DNA of 64,000 bases from an uncultured Mucilaginibacter sp. (GCA_913775265.1 CAJYJH010000067.1:26559-90558); one strand, 5' to 3'. Counted from the first letter of the stretch, positions 8,682-18,591 are shown. Translations and numbers: made by a program. Notes: generated from the sequence alone by a model not told the origin.

Positions 8682-9938
8682 TTAGTTTTTTTGTAATTTT
8701 CCGTTGTTAAAAGTTAACAGCACTTTACCTTTTAAGTTCTGATTAAAAAACGGAGAGTTGGCTGATTTGGACCGGTTAGTCTGTTTATCAAATGTCCATT
8801 CGGCATCAGTGTTGAACAGCACAAAGTTGGCGGTTTGCCCTTCATTTAAAACAGGCTGCTCAACATTTAATATTTTACGCGGATTAACAGCCATCTTCTC
8901 GATAATCAATTCGGCCGGTAATCCAGCTTTAACGGCCAGCGAAAATGCGGTTTGCAAGCCGATGATACCAAAAGCAGCTATCTCAAACTCCACATCTTTA
9001 AATTCTATCTCGTGCGGGGTATGTTGCGATACAATGGCATCAATGGTACCATCGTTAAGTCCTTGCAACAACGCATCAACATCCACCTGGGTACGTAGTG
9101 GAGGTTTAACTTTGTATTGGCTGTCGAAGCCTAATAAAGCTTCATCCGTCAGTACCAGATGATGGGCAGCTACATCACAGGTCACTTTTAAGCCTTTGGT
9201 TTTAGCATCCCGGATCAATTCAACCGAGCGGGCGGTTGATATGGTGCTGAAGTGTATAGGCGCATCAGTATACTCGGCCAAATATAAATCGCGGGCAATC
9301 ATTAATTCCTCGGCTAATGATGGGATGCCTTTCATACCTAATAAGGTACTTACCGCACCTTCGTGTACTTTGGCTTTTCCGGCTATGGCTACGTCTTCAG
9401 GATAAGAAAAAACTAAGGCATTAAAACCTTTGGCATACAGTAAAGCGCGCTCCATCAAGCCAGCGTCTTTCACCGGTTTGTCGCCATCGGTAAATGCTTT
9501 AGCTCCGCTCAGGTACATGTCATACATTTCAGACATGTCTTTGCCCTCACGCTGGCAAGATATAGCACCTAAAGGGTATACCTGCACCAGGTTTCCATTC
9601 GCTCTGTTGATTAAATACTCTACTTCAGTTTTTGAATGTATAGGCGGCTGGGTATCAGGCATCAGCGCTACCCCGGTAAAACCACCTGCAGCGGCAGCCT
9701 GCAAACCGGTGTTCAGGTCTTCTTTGGTTTCTAAACCCGGCTCACCAATACTACAGTTCAAATCAAAAAAGCCCGGCGACAGGTAGCTACCTTCCGCGTC
9801 TACAATCTCAGCATCCTCGGCATTTAAAGTTTCGGCTATGGTACTAACCAATCCGTTTTCAACTAATATATCGGCTTTGCTTTGATGAAAATCCGATCCG
9901 GGATACAGGATTTGAGCAGATTTGATGAGCAACTTCAT
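8682..9938 (-). CDS. Dihydroorotase-like protein, probably non-catalytic
   Basis: 418 residues with the amidohydrolase/dihydroorotase fold of the class I type. The key residues are not conserved. Where active enzymes read DxHxHxREP, this protein reads DLNCSIGEP (residues 59-67), so both zinc histidines and the substrate arginine are lost. The HVST zinc motif is replaced by TIST (residues 232-235), and the catalytic aspartate before HxPH is a glutamine (SQHTPHE, Q305). Such degenerate copies are known in other bacteria (the PyrC-prime type that supports aspartate transcarbamoylase), and similar paralogues appear widely in Bacteroidota. No pyrB or other pyrimidine gene is nearby. It lies in a tight run with BatA-like and DUF4199 genes. 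Structure is likely retained; catalysis is doubtful. Confidence 0.85.
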   Translation of the reverse strand: MKLLIKSAQILYPGSDFHQSKADILVENGLVSTIAETLNAEDAEIVDAEGSYLSPGFFDLNCSIGEPGLETKEDLNTGLQAAAAGGFTGVALMPDTQPPIHSKTEVEYLINRANGNLVQVYPLGAISCQREGKDMSEMYDMYLSGAKAFTDGDKPVKDAGLMERALLYAKGFNALVFSYPEDVAIAGKAKVHEGAVSTLLGMKGIPSLAEELMIARDLYLAEYTDAPIHFSTISTARSVELIRDAKTKGLKVTCDVAAHHLVLTDEALLGFDSQYKVKPPLRTQVDVDALLQGLNDGTIDAIVSQHTPHEIEFKDVEFEIAAFGIIGLQTAFSLAVKAGLPAELIIEKMAVNPRKILNVEQPVLNEGQTANFVLFNTDAEWTFDKQTNRSKSANSPFFNQNLKGKVLLTFNNGKLQKN

Positions 9939-9965
9939 ATTGGTGGGGCTTTATGCTTTACCTTG

Positions 9966-12029
9966 TTATTTGACTGAGGCCGGCGTTGACAGCGATTGTT
10001 TTTCTACTTTATAAAAGCGGATCAACAATATCTCGGCAGCCACAAAAATCAGGGCCAAAATTATACAAACTTTCCATAATTGCAGGCCAAAATTTGTTTC
10101 GTTGATAGCTCCCTGCAAAGATGCCTTACCTGCCTGAACCACTGTTCCATTTTTGGGAATCAGATTTTTTAGTTCATCTGGGGCAAAATAGGTTAAGTCA
10201 GACTCGAGCCGGTTACTATTAAAAGCAATTACAGCAGCCAGGCTATCCTGCTTTTTCAGTAAATAATTTCCGGGCTGCTGTATCTGGTCGGCCACGTACA
10301 AAAAGGTGCTTCCCTCCTGCTGTCGGGCATCTGGTATAAGTGTTTGATTACCCTTGCTCAACTTCAGCACCTGCTTTTCGCTAATCTGAAACGGAATAGT
10401 TTCTACCACTTCATTTTTACCGACGGTATAATACAATGGCTGATCGTGCCCGCTTAAAAGTGCTATCCTAAACAATACAGGGATCAGTAAGGCATGCCTT
10501 GGCAAGTTGCTGTAACTCTCCTGCAGTGGCACCGCCGATAAATAAACCTTACCGCTACCGCTACGATAGCCGGACCAAAACGGTTGCCGCCCGGGCAAAT
10601 CCATCAACGCTTCGCTTTGCGTACGTCCGCCACCGCTTAATTGATAATATTTCTGTACCAGCGGCAAATCAGGGTTCCGTGGCACATCTTCAAACACACC
10701 TCTAAACAAAGGGCTGTTGGTATTTAAATTACTTACCCGCGTTGCCTCGGTGATTAGTTTTTCGGGCCAGGCAGAACCGAGTGCTTGTAACATTCCGCGG
10801 TAACTGTTCAAGTCTGCGCCATCCGCCGGGAATATCATTAGAGTACCGCCTTTAGCCACATAAGTTTTTAATTGCTGTGCAAGTCCGGCAGGTATGCTTT
10901 TTACATCGGCCAATGCCACAACCGGGTAACTGCTTAGCCCGGCATAGTCAACACTGCCATAGTTTACATTAACTGGCTTAAAAAAGGCATCTGTGGTAAA
11001 CGCCGCCTGCAAATACGGATTGGCTTGTCCGCCGTCAATCAATAATATAGGCATCCGTTCTTTTACATTAAACGTAAAGTAAAAGTCGTTATCAAATACA
11101 ATCGGGTTATCCTGTAACTTAATGAGACCTTGTTGCCAGCCGGATTGCAAGCCCGAAAAGGATAGCGTATCCTGCTGCGTAGATTTTGCTTTAAGACTAA
11201 AGCTGCCTAACGCTTTTTGATTGCCGTTGATGAAAAGTTTTAAAGGAATACCCTGCGCATCCTTATCAGCGTAATTGTGCAGCTTAACCACCAGCTTTTC
11301 GCTTTCGCCGGGGCGATGCACCGCACTTAGCAGCCAAACCGAATCTATTGCAATATTGGGTAAAGTGTTAGCCTTAAGTTGCACCAGGCTGAAGTTTGCG
11401 TTGGCTAAAGGCTTAATTTGCTCTTGTCCGGTAGCACTTTTTTGAAAATCGGATATCACATAAATCTGCTGGGTAGCACCCGACTGATTTTGCATGATAC
11501 TTTGCTGGCGCGAAATGATTTGCGGCAGGCGGCGGCTCTGAGCGCTTATCTTTACTTCATCAACGGCATCGTCAAACTCCTGCCGGGTGAGTAGCCGTTG
11601 ATGCTTGCCTTCAAATTCTTGGGTGAGTAGTTGAAAACGGTCGTTTATACTATAAGCCGATGCAATTTCTTTAGCCCGGCGTTTAGCCTCATCTAACAGG
11701 CTGCCTTCGGTGTTCAGTGTTTGCATGGAGTATGAGTTATCCAGAAAAATACTGATGATTTGCCGTTTACCCGGACTAACTGAGTTTTTGTCGGGAAAGT
11801 ACGGCCGGGCAAAAGCCAATACCAAAAATGCCAGTGCCAGCAGTCGGCTTATCAGGATAAGACGCTCGCGCAGGTTGCGTCTTGAAGATTGCTGTTCCTT
11901 AATTTCCTTAAGAAACTGAACATTACTGAAGTAAACTTTTTGATAACGCCTGAAATTGAACAGATGCACCAGCACCGGTATTGTAAGCGATAATAAAGCA
12001 AACAGAAAAGCCGGATAAACAAATTGCAT
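9966..12029 (-). CDS. BatA-like protein with von Willebrand factor A-like domain
   Basis: 687 residues. The first 80 residues match the BatA N-terminal module (aerotolerance regulator N-terminal region): a membrane helix, the FNFRRYQKVYFSNVQFLKE stretch, then an RNLRERLILISRLLALAFL helix. A VWA-like domain follows, with the MIDAS-like segment IFLDNSYSM (about residues 92-100). A long beta-rich middle region, a likely glutamine-amidotransferase-like segment (near ILLIDGGQANP) and a C-terminal membrane helix (about residues 655-675) complete it. In this phylum such proteins sit in the inner membrane with a large periplasmic part. It starts the tight run that continues with the dihydroorotase-like gene 27 bp downstream. 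Function is inferred only at family level. Confidence 0.85.
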   Translation of the reverse strand: MQFVYPAFLFALLSLTIPVLVHLFNFRRYQKVYFSNVQFLKEIKEQQSSRRNLRERLILISRLLALAFLVLAFARPYFPDKNSVSPGKRQIISIFLDNSYSMQTLNTEGSLLDEAKRRAKEIASAYSINDRFQLLTQEFEGKHQRLLTRQEFDDAVDEVKISAQSRRLPQIISRQQSIMQNQSGATQQIYVISDFQKSATGQEQIKPLANANFSLVQLKANTLPNIAIDSVWLLSAVHRPGESEKLVVKLHNYADKDAQGIPLKLFINGNQKALGSFSLKAKSTQQDTLSFSGLQSGWQQGLIKLQDNPIVFDNDFYFTFNVKERMPILLIDGGQANPYLQAAFTTDAFFKPVNVNYGSVDYAGLSSYPVVALADVKSIPAGLAQQLKTYVAKGGTLMIFPADGADLNSYRGMLQALGSAWPEKLITEATRVSNLNTNSPLFRGVFEDVPRNPDLPLVQKYYQLSGGGRTQSEALMDLPGRQPFWSGYRSGSGKVYLSAVPLQESYSNLPRHALLIPVLFRIALLSGHDQPLYYTVGKNEVVETIPFQISEKQVLKLSKGNQTLIPDARQQEGSTFLYVADQIQQPGNYLLKKQDSLAAVIAFNSNRLESDLTYFAPDELKNLIPKNGTVVQAGKASLQGAINETNFGLQLWKVCIILALIFVAAEILLIRFYKVEKQSLSTPASVK

Positions 12030-12095
12030 GATGTTACTAAACGTTCTGCTTTATGGTAGCAGGTATAGTAACAAATATACCCTTATAGGGCATAC

Positions 12096-14060
12096 TTACA
12101 AAGCAACTAAAGGTAAGTTAGCTGTTACTGCCGGGAAACTGATAGTAAATGCACTGCCTTCGCCTGGTTTACTATTAATCCGGAGCCTGCCGTTTTGCTT
12201 TTTCAGCAAATCACGGATCAGCATTAAGCCAAAACCACTGCCCTCTTCGTTTTGAGTTCCTTTGGTAGTGTAGTAGTTCTCGCTGTTGATGTGCTCCATC
12301 ATAGCAGGGCTGATGCCAATGCCGCTATCCGTAATGGTTAAATGAGTTTCATGATCATTAACGTCTGCACTAAAAGCTATCAAACCATTTGTAGGGGTAA
12401 ATTTTACAGCATTGTTAATGAGATTACGCAAAATAATTTTCAGCGTTTCGTTCTCAGTCACCCAAGCCAGCTCGGAAGGTAAATGGTTTCGTACCTGCAA
12501 TCTTTTCTCGCTGATTGGCATTACCGTTTCGTCAATAATATGATTAACGGTCTCATACAGATTAACCGTTTCCTTTTTAACCGGCGCACCGCTTACTTGT
12601 CCGCGTATCCAGAAAAGCATGTTATCGGTCAGGGTCATTACCCGGCCGTATTGCGCTTCTAATTGCTGAAATAAATCCTTGGTTTCGCGCTCAGATACCA
12701 AACCGGCATTAACCAGGTGTAAAATGCTTTGGGTATTAGCTAATGGCTTACGCAAATCGTGGCTGATGATAGAAAGCAATTTGCTTTTAAGCACGTTATC
12801 ATCTTCCAATTTCTGATTTTGGCTCAGCACTTCGCGGTTAAGTTTATCCAGCATACCAATCTGCCGTTCAATTTGCTGTTTTTGCGCATTTAGCTTGGCA
12901 TTTTTTTGCTGGGCTTTTTTATAGTTATACAGCAAAATCACCACAATCATAGCCGAACACAACAAGGCACCGATATAAACAATGATCAGGTTTTTTTGCT
13001 GGGCGGCTTTCTTTTCGGCCTGCAATACGCTTTGCTGCACTTTAAGTTGCTGCTCTTCTTGCGACCTTAAAGCATCAATAAAATCATTTGCCTGCTTACG
13101 CTCACGGTCGTTTATCAGGTTGTCTACGTAAATCAGTTCGTCTTGCCATTGTATAATGGCGTCTTTGTCTACCGAGGCTTTGCTGATGTTTAATAGTAAT
13201 TGTACTGCAGTTTTCACCAAGCCCATCGCTGCGCAACTGTCTGCTTTGTTGTAGGCCAGTGTGGCATAAGGCAAAGCCTCCTTGTATTGCTTTTTATGAA
13301 TGTAAACCTTACTTAGCTCAATGTAAGTTAAAGCTTTACCATAAGTGTCGCCAGAAATGCTGTCAATTACCAAACCCTTATTCAAGTAATTAATGGCATC
13401 CTCAGGCTTATGCATTTCTTCGTACAAAATAGCACGATTATAAAAGCTCTTTTTCTGACCGTATGGATACTTAATTTTAGCGCTAAGATTGTAAGCCATG
13501 TTATAATAGGCCATGGCTTTATCGTAGTTTTTTTGTTCGGCATAAAGCAAACCCAGCTTAAGCTGAATGTTAACCATATCAATAGGCTTTTTCAAGTCCG
13601 AAAAAACTCCGAGTGTGTGGTTCAATAAATCTTCGGCTTCTTTAAAACTACCGCCTTTACGTTTAATGGAACTGATATACTGTTCGGCACGGGCCACATT
13701 GTATACATCCTTGTTCTGGCGACTTAATTGCATAGAGCGGTAGTATAACTCTAAAGCACGAGTAGAGTAACCACGTTGGTTTAGAACCTCTGCCTGATTA
13801 AGATACGCTACCGCACGCCCTTTGCTGTAATTATATTGGGTAGCCAGTATCTCAGCCTCTGTCAACAAAGTAAATGCCTTACCCGGATCTAACCGGATAA
13901 GTGGTGACGCCTGATCGTTAAGCGAATCAACTAAAGCAACAATTCGGGGATGCTTATCTGCCCGATATGAGGCGTAAGATGAAGTGCTGCCCCCGGCCAA
14001 TAAACACAATAACAGCATCCAAAACCACGCATTGCGGTTGGCATTTTTTAAGCTTATCAT
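12096..14060 (-). CDS. TPR-containing membrane sensor histidine kinase
   Basis: 654 residues from the ATG at 14060; a TTG five codons upstream is possible, but the ATG places a clean signal peptide at the N-terminus. A periplasmic sensor of about 300 residues contains several tetratricopeptide repeats. A membrane helix (about residues 359-379) leads to a coiled coil, then the phosphoacceptor motif SIISHDLRKPL (His434) and a complete HATPase domain with the N box (LRNLINNAVKFTP), the DSGIGI box and a final glycine-rich GSGFGLML box. There is no receiver domain and no response-regulator gene in the window, so it is an orphan. The TPR sensor suggests peptide or protein sensing; the signal is unknown. 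The BatA-like gene starts 66 bp after its stop. Confidence 0.92.
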   Translation of the reverse strand: MISLKNANRNAWFWMLLLCLLAGGSTSSYASYRADKHPRIVALVDSLNDQASPLIRLDPGKAFTLLTEAEILATQYNYSKGRAVAYLNQAEVLNQRGYSTRALELYYRSMQLSRQNKDVYNVARAEQYISSIKRKGGSFKEAEDLLNHTLGVFSDLKKPIDMVNIQLKLGLLYAEQKNYDKAMAYYNMAYNLSAKIKYPYGQKKSFYNRAILYEEMHKPEDAINYLNKGLVIDSISGDTYGKALTYIELSKVYIHKKQYKEALPYATLAYNKADSCAAMGLVKTAVQLLLNISKASVDKDAIIQWQDELIYVDNLINDRERKQANDFIDALRSQEEQQLKVQQSVLQAEKKAAQQKNLIIVYIGALLCSAMIVVILLYNYKKAQQKNAKLNAQKQQIERQIGMLDKLNREVLSQNQKLEDDNVLKSKLLSIISHDLRKPLANTQSILHLVNAGLVSERETKDLFQQLEAQYGRVMTLTDNMLFWIRGQVSGAPVKKETVNLYETVNHIIDETVMPISEKRLQVRNHLPSELAWVTENETLKIILRNLINNAVKFTPTNGLIAFSADVNDHETHLTITDSGIGISPAMMEHINSENYYTTKGTQNEEGSGFGLMLIRDLLKKQNGRLRINSKPGEGSAFTISFPAVTANLPLVAL

Positions 14061-14331
14061 GTTATTTGTAGCCAAGGGTTAATTAAAAATTAATGCAACT
14101 TTATAACTGTTTCCATAAACTTATACGGCGACTGTCTTTGTTAGGATGCACTTTTTGTTGAAAAAATATAAAAAACGACAGCTAGCAACCGTAACATTCC
14201 CATTACACAGTTTAACTGCAACGTAAGTACACTGCTGTACAGGCTATTAATGGTTGTAACTATTGCTTGACGAAAACCTAAACCTGAACAATAATTTCTG
14301 TGAAATGTTGACTCCAAACGATAACAGAATT

Positions 14332-15327
14332 ATGGAATACAGAAAATTAGGAGAAACAGATTTAGCGGTGTCTGCAATTACCTTCGGTGCCTGGGCTGCA
14401 GGTGGCTGGATGTGGGGAGGGAATGATGACAATGATGCCATTGGTGCCATGCGGGCAGCTTATGATGCCGGCATTACCAGTATTGATACAGCTCCGATTT
14501 ACGGACAGGGTAAAAGTGAAGAACTGGTAGGTCAGGCTATTAGAGATTTACCACGCGATAAAGTTCAGATTTTAACCAAGTATGGAATGCGTTGGGACTT
14601 GACTAAAGGCACTTTCGGCTTTAAATCGAAAGATAACGACGGTAAAGACCTGGACATTTATAAATATGCCGGTAAGGAAAGCATCATCACTGAGTGCGAA
14701 AACAGTTTGAAGCGCCTGGGCACCGATTACATTGATTTATACCAAATCCATTGGCCGGATGAAAGCACGCCTATTGCTGAAACCATGGAGGCGATTTTAC
14801 GCTTGCAGGAACAAGGTAAAATACGCGAGGCCGGTGTAAGCAATTATAGCGTAGCACAAATGCAGGAAGCTGAAAAGACTATCAAATTAGCCTCTAACCA
14901 GGTACCGTTCAGTATGGTTAACCGGAAGATTGAGCAAGATGTTGTACCATACTGCCTCAATCATCATAAAAGTATCCTGGCTTACAGCCCGATGGAACGC
15001 GGCTTACTTACCGGTAAGATGAAACCCGGACAACAATTTGGTGAAGGTGACCACCGCGCAGGCCTCAAGTTTTTTAAAGATGAAAACATTGCCCGCACCA
15101 ATGATTTCCTGAATAAAATAAAACCCCTGGCCGACGAAAAAAATGCTACGCTTGGGCAATTAGTTATCCGCTGGACAATTGAGCAGCCAGGCATAACCGT
15201 AGCTTTGGTTGGTGCCCGTAATGCCGAGCAAGCCACGCAAAATGCTAAGGCTATCAACGTAAAACTCAGTGCAGATGAAATTGCCATGATTACCGGCGAA
15301 CTGAACAAGTTACAGCTGGTAGATTAA
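14332..15327 (+). CDS. Aldo/keto reductase
   Basis: 331 residues from the ATG that starts MEYRKLGETDLAVS, the usual beginning of this family. A TTG in frame at 14263 would add 23 atypical residues and I reject it. The (beta/alpha)8 barrel carries the standard catalytic set: DTAPIYGQGKSE (Asp and Tyr), a lysine in ILTKYG, and the histidine in YQIHWPDEST; the C-terminal half has the NADPH-binding segment near TVALVGARN. It should reduce an aldehyde or ketone with NADPH in the cytoplasm, substrate unknown. It reads away from the histidine kinase gene (270-bp divergent gap) and ends in a 21-bp perfect hairpin. Confidence 0.92.
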   Translation: MEYRKLGETDLAVSAITFGAWAAGGWMWGGNDDNDAIGAMRAAYDAGITSIDTAPIYGQGKSEELVGQAIRDLPRDKVQILTKYGMRWDLTKGTFGFKSKDNDGKDLDIYKYAGKESIITECENSLKRLGTDYIDLYQIHWPDESTPIAETMEAILRLQEQGKIREAGVSNYSVAQMQEAEKTIKLASNQVPFSMVNRKIEQDVVPYCLNHHKSILAYSPMERGLLTGKMKPGQQFGEGDHRAGLKFFKDENIARTNDFLNKIKPLADEKNATLGQLVIRWTIEQPGITVALVGARNAEQATQNAKAINVKLSADEIAMITGELNKLQLVD

Positions 15328-15371
15328 CATATAAACGCCTGCAATTAATCAATTGCAGGCGTTTATATGTT
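15326..15371. terminator. Bidirectional hairpin terminator
   Basis: Arms 15326-15346 and 15351-15371 form a perfect 21-bp stem with a 4-base loop, overlapping the stop codon of the aldo/keto reductase. T-rich flanks on the right strand and A-rich on the left suit termination from both sides, serving the convergent lipoprotein gene too. Confidence 0.85.
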
Positions 15372-15392
15372 AATACAGTATCACAGAGTTAT

Positions 15393-16190
15393 TTATCGAC
15401 GATGCCTTCTGCGTTTATGGTGACCTTCCTGATGCCTGGAGCTACGGCTCTTTTTAACAGTTTTCTTTTTGGTTGATCGCCTGCTTGAGGAATGTGAACT
15501 ATTTGAGTTAGAGGACGACTTAGTTTCACTCGTTGATTTTGAAGTAAGCGGAGTTGCAGACGTTGTGGTTGCCGAATCGGTACTTAGCTGCTTTGATTGT
15601 AGGCTGTTACCACGCAGATTATACTCAATTAATCTTTTTTGCAACGGTGCTTTGGCCAGAGAGTCAGCCTCGTCATACACTTCGAACTCCCGCATTAAGT
15701 TGCCATCTTTAATAAAAAACCGATCGTTGCCCCTGTAGCCTTTGCGTTGCGATTTGGTTAACCGCGGGAACTCCAATTTGCGCGCAGAGTTGTCGTTATA
15801 TTCAAATGCAAAAACCTGTGCAGCATTGGTGCTGTCGGCCGCCTGGGTATGAATAAAAATCTCCGGGTTGCCATCCGTATCCATGTCCGAATTAAATACA
15901 TCCACGATGCGGCCATCCAGATCGCCGGTGGTTGTGGTGTACTTCATCGATGCCGAATCTGATCGTAGTATCTCAAAAGCTCCGGTACTTTCCGAGCCCC
16001 TGCCCCATGATAATATATCATAAGATTGGCCCGGTGCTACTTCGATAGTTTTGTGGTACCTGAACGGAGCCATCACCCGTGGAGGCTCTGTAGCTACAGG
16101 TGCAGCCACACGGCTATCGTCCGAATTATTATTGCTGCATGCGGCTAACCCTACCATGCAGCTCAGCATTAAAAATAAATAACGCCTCAT
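15393..16190 (-). CDS. Lipoprotein with a basic Ser/Lys/Arg/His-rich tail
   Basis: 265 residues. The N-terminus is a lipoprotein signal with lipobox LAAC (Cys18). The middle (about residues 40-200) is a beta-rich domain that looks like a repeat-containing propeller fragment or VCBS-like unit (DVFNSDMDTDGNPEIFIH resembles an FG-GAP/calcium loop). The last 55 or so residues are low-complexity: first Ser/Thr-rich, then strongly basic with clusters such as RRSTKKKTVKKSR and a final HKRRRHRR. Such a tail on an exported lipoprotein is unusual and could bind peptidoglycan, lipopolysaccharide phosphate groups or nucleic acid. I do not recognise a named family. It is transcribed alone, with a shared terminator at its 3' end. 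Confidence 0.78.
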   Translation of the reverse strand: MRRYLFLMLSCMVGLAACSNNNSDDSRVAAPVATEPPRVMAPFRYHKTIEVAPGQSYDILSWGRGSESTGAFEILRSDSASMKYTTTTGDLDGRIVDVFNSDMDTDGNPEIFIHTQAADSTNAAQVFAFEYNDNSARKLEFPRLTKSQRKGYRGNDRFFIKDGNLMREFEVYDEADSLAKAPLQKRLIEYNLRGNSLQSKQLSTDSATTTSATPLTSKSTSETKSSSNSNSSHSSSRRSTKKKTVKKSRSSRHQEGHHKRRRHRR

Positions 16191-16284
16191 TATTTAACAT
16201 CAATAGTTTGCTTGTACCAAAATCAGGATATGGCAAAGCGTAAATTAATTAAATATGTTCGATGCCTACGGTTATACGTAAGCA

Positions 16285-18591
16285 CTAATTGAATAAAGAT
16301 TCGGCTGAAAACTCGCCTTTAGGTTTTCCGGGCAAAGTTAAGTACACTCTTAAGGTACTGAACGCCCCGGCATCAAAATACTTTAAGGTAAACTTATGCA
16401 TTCCCTTTTGCAGCAAAACCTCTCCAGGTTGTTCAAACAGGCTATGCTTACCATCATTGTCTATCACCATCTGGTCGTCAATCAAAACTACCGAACCATC
16501 ATCAGACTGGGTAGAAAATATGTACTTGCCGTCGGCATCAACGTTAAAATAACCTTCGTAGGTAACGCCGAAAGTCCGGTTAGCTCGTTTAAAGGCCGAC
16601 GTGTTAAAAGTTTTAACTACACCAGTATCTAAAACTCTTGCACCATCCAGTTGCCCTGTCGCAGTAAACGATCCTGCAACCAGTTCGTACTTTACTCCGG
16701 GCCGCTTACCATCAAAAGGGACGGCTGGCAATGGCGTACGGTTAACTACCATGGTACGCGTTACTAAACTACGTTTACCGCTTGGAGTAATAACGATTGT
16801 TTTTAGCTCACGGTATTGATCGGGCGGAATATTTAGCGTGAACGGCGAGTTATACACCAAACAGGTTTCGTCGGGCGTGTAGCCATCAATGGTATAATAA
16901 ATTTTGGCACCGTTAACAGGAGTTCTTAAGTCAACGGTAAGTTGGGTGCCGGTATACGAGGTATCTTTGGTGCCTATGGCCGTTGGCACACGGTAATTAT
17001 ATTTATTAGCCTCCAGCCAGGCCAGGTGTTTAGGCAAACGAGTTTCCGAAAAATCTTTATAATTTTTATTTACCAACGGCGACCAAGCCACTTCTGATAA
17101 GGCCATCAACCGTGGCAATACCATATACTCAACTTTATCTTCGGTAGCAATATACTCCGTCCATAAATTAGCTTGTACCCCCATGATGTATTTTTGCTGC
17201 TGCGGCGTAAGGCTGGCCGAAGCAGGGTTGTAAGCGTATGTTTTGGTTAAAGGCGAGTAACTTCCAATACTTAAAGGTTCCAGGTCCGAACGGGCTTGAG
17301 CATGGTCAAAATACATACCGCCGCTGCCAGGCGTCATAATTACCTGGTGGTTTTGCTTGGCTGCGGCTATACCACCGGCCTCGCCCCTCCAGCTCATCAC
17401 TGTGGCATTAGGCGCTAAGCCACCTTCCAGTATTTCATCCCATCCAATGATGCTGCGCCCTTTGCTGTTTACAAATTTCTCCATGCGCTGAATGAAATAG
17501 CTTTGCAGGGCATGCTCATCTTTCAGCTTATATTTCTTAATAACCGCTTGTGCCTCGGGCGATGATTTCCAGATTACTTTAGGTGCTTCGTCGCCGCCAA
17601 TGTGGATGTACTTGCTCGGGAACATCTCCATTACCTCGGTCAGCACATCCTGCAAAAACGAAAACGTTTTTTCGGTAGGGCAAAATATATTGTTAAAAAC
17701 GCCCCAGGTTTCTGCTACTTTATATTCCTGCTTGGTATCGCAACTCAGTTCGGGGTACGATGCTAAAGCCGCCATGGCATGGCCGGGCATTTCAATTTCG
17801 GGCACTACGTTGATATATTTACTGGCCGCATAGGCTACCACATCCCTGATCTGGTCCTGGGTATAATACCCACCGTAAGGTGTATTATCAAACTGTTGCG
17901 GTACACGGTCGTGATAATTGCCAATAAGGGTTTGCGCACGCTGACTGCCTATCTGTGTTAAACGCGGGTATTTTTTGATCTCGATACGCCAGCCCTGGTC
18001 ATCAGTTAAATGCCAGTGAAAATTGTTCAGTTTGTAAGCGGCTATTAAATCAATGTAACGTTTAACAAACTCGACCGAAAAAAAGTGGCGACAAACATCG
18101 AGGTGCAAACCACGATATGCAAAACGTGGATAATCTTCAATAACGGCACAAGGCAGTTTTGCCGTGGCAGCCCGTTCAACCGGCAATAACTGTATTAAAG
18201 ACTGCATACCATAAAATAAGCCAGCACCCTTACCAGCTATGGTAATTACGGTTGGTGTTATAGTCAACCGGTAACCCTCCGCAGGTAAATTTTCGCTTCC
18301 CGCTGAAGTTAACACTACCGAATTACTCGCAGACGTACCCTTATAAGCCTGCAGCTTATTTTTGAGCATATACTTATTTTGCAGGTAACTGCTTAAAAAC
18401 TGCACCGCTTTGTTATTTACGCTGTCGGCCAAAATCACGGTTTCCTGGCTTAAAGTAAATGTTCCGGCTTGCTTCTGCACCGATACCGGTGCGGGTATGA
18501 TGCCCAGATTGGGATCATTATTTTGAGCATGAGAACTGTAGAAAGAAAGAACAATAAACAGCGAAAACAGAAGCCGGTATTTTAGAAACAT
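16285..18591 (-). CDS. Secreted GH20 beta-N-acetylhexosaminidase with PA14 domain
   Basis: 768 residues with a signal peptide (about residues 1-22). The order is a GH20b alpha/beta domain (to about residue 150), the GH20 catalytic barrel with HWHLTDDQGWRIEIKKYP and the catalytic Asp-Glu pair in HIGGDEAPK (Asp334, Glu335), then a C-terminal region with a chitobiase-like beta domain (DLRTPVNGAKIYYTIDG) and a PA14 domain (about residues 630-760, with FSTQSDDGSVVLID). It should release terminal GlcNAc or GalNAc from glycans in the periplasm or outside. PA14 probably adds carbohydrate binding. It is monocistronic, with no susC/susD pair nearby, so it is not part of a typical polysaccharide utilisation locus here. 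Confidence 0.95.
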   Translation of the reverse strand: MFLKYRLLFSLFIVLSFYSSHAQNNDPNLGIIPAPVSVQKQAGTFTLSQETVILADSVNNKAVQFLSSYLQNKYMLKNKLQAYKGTSASNSVVLTSAGSENLPAEGYRLTITPTVITIAGKGAGLFYGMQSLIQLLPVERAATAKLPCAVIEDYPRFAYRGLHLDVCRHFFSVEFVKRYIDLIAAYKLNNFHWHLTDDQGWRIEIKKYPRLTQIGSQRAQTLIGNYHDRVPQQFDNTPYGGYYTQDQIRDVVAYAASKYINVVPEIEMPGHAMAALASYPELSCDTKQEYKVAETWGVFNNIFCPTEKTFSFLQDVLTEVMEMFPSKYIHIGGDEAPKVIWKSSPEAQAVIKKYKLKDEHALQSYFIQRMEKFVNSKGRSIIGWDEILEGGLAPNATVMSWRGEAGGIAAAKQNHQVIMTPGSGGMYFDHAQARSDLEPLSIGSYSPLTKTYAYNPASASLTPQQQKYIMGVQANLWTEYIATEDKVEYMVLPRLMALSEVAWSPLVNKNYKDFSETRLPKHLAWLEANKYNYRVPTAIGTKDTSYTGTQLTVDLRTPVNGAKIYYTIDGYTPDETCLVYNSPFTLNIPPDQYRELKTIVITPSGKRSLVTRTMVVNRTPLPAVPFDGKRPGVKYELVAGSFTATGQLDGARVLDTGVVKTFNTSAFKRANRTFGVTYEGYFNVDADGKYIFSTQSDDGSVVLIDDQMVIDNDGKHSLFEQPGEVLLQKGMHKFTLKYFDAGAFSTLRVYLTLPGKPKGEFSAESLFN

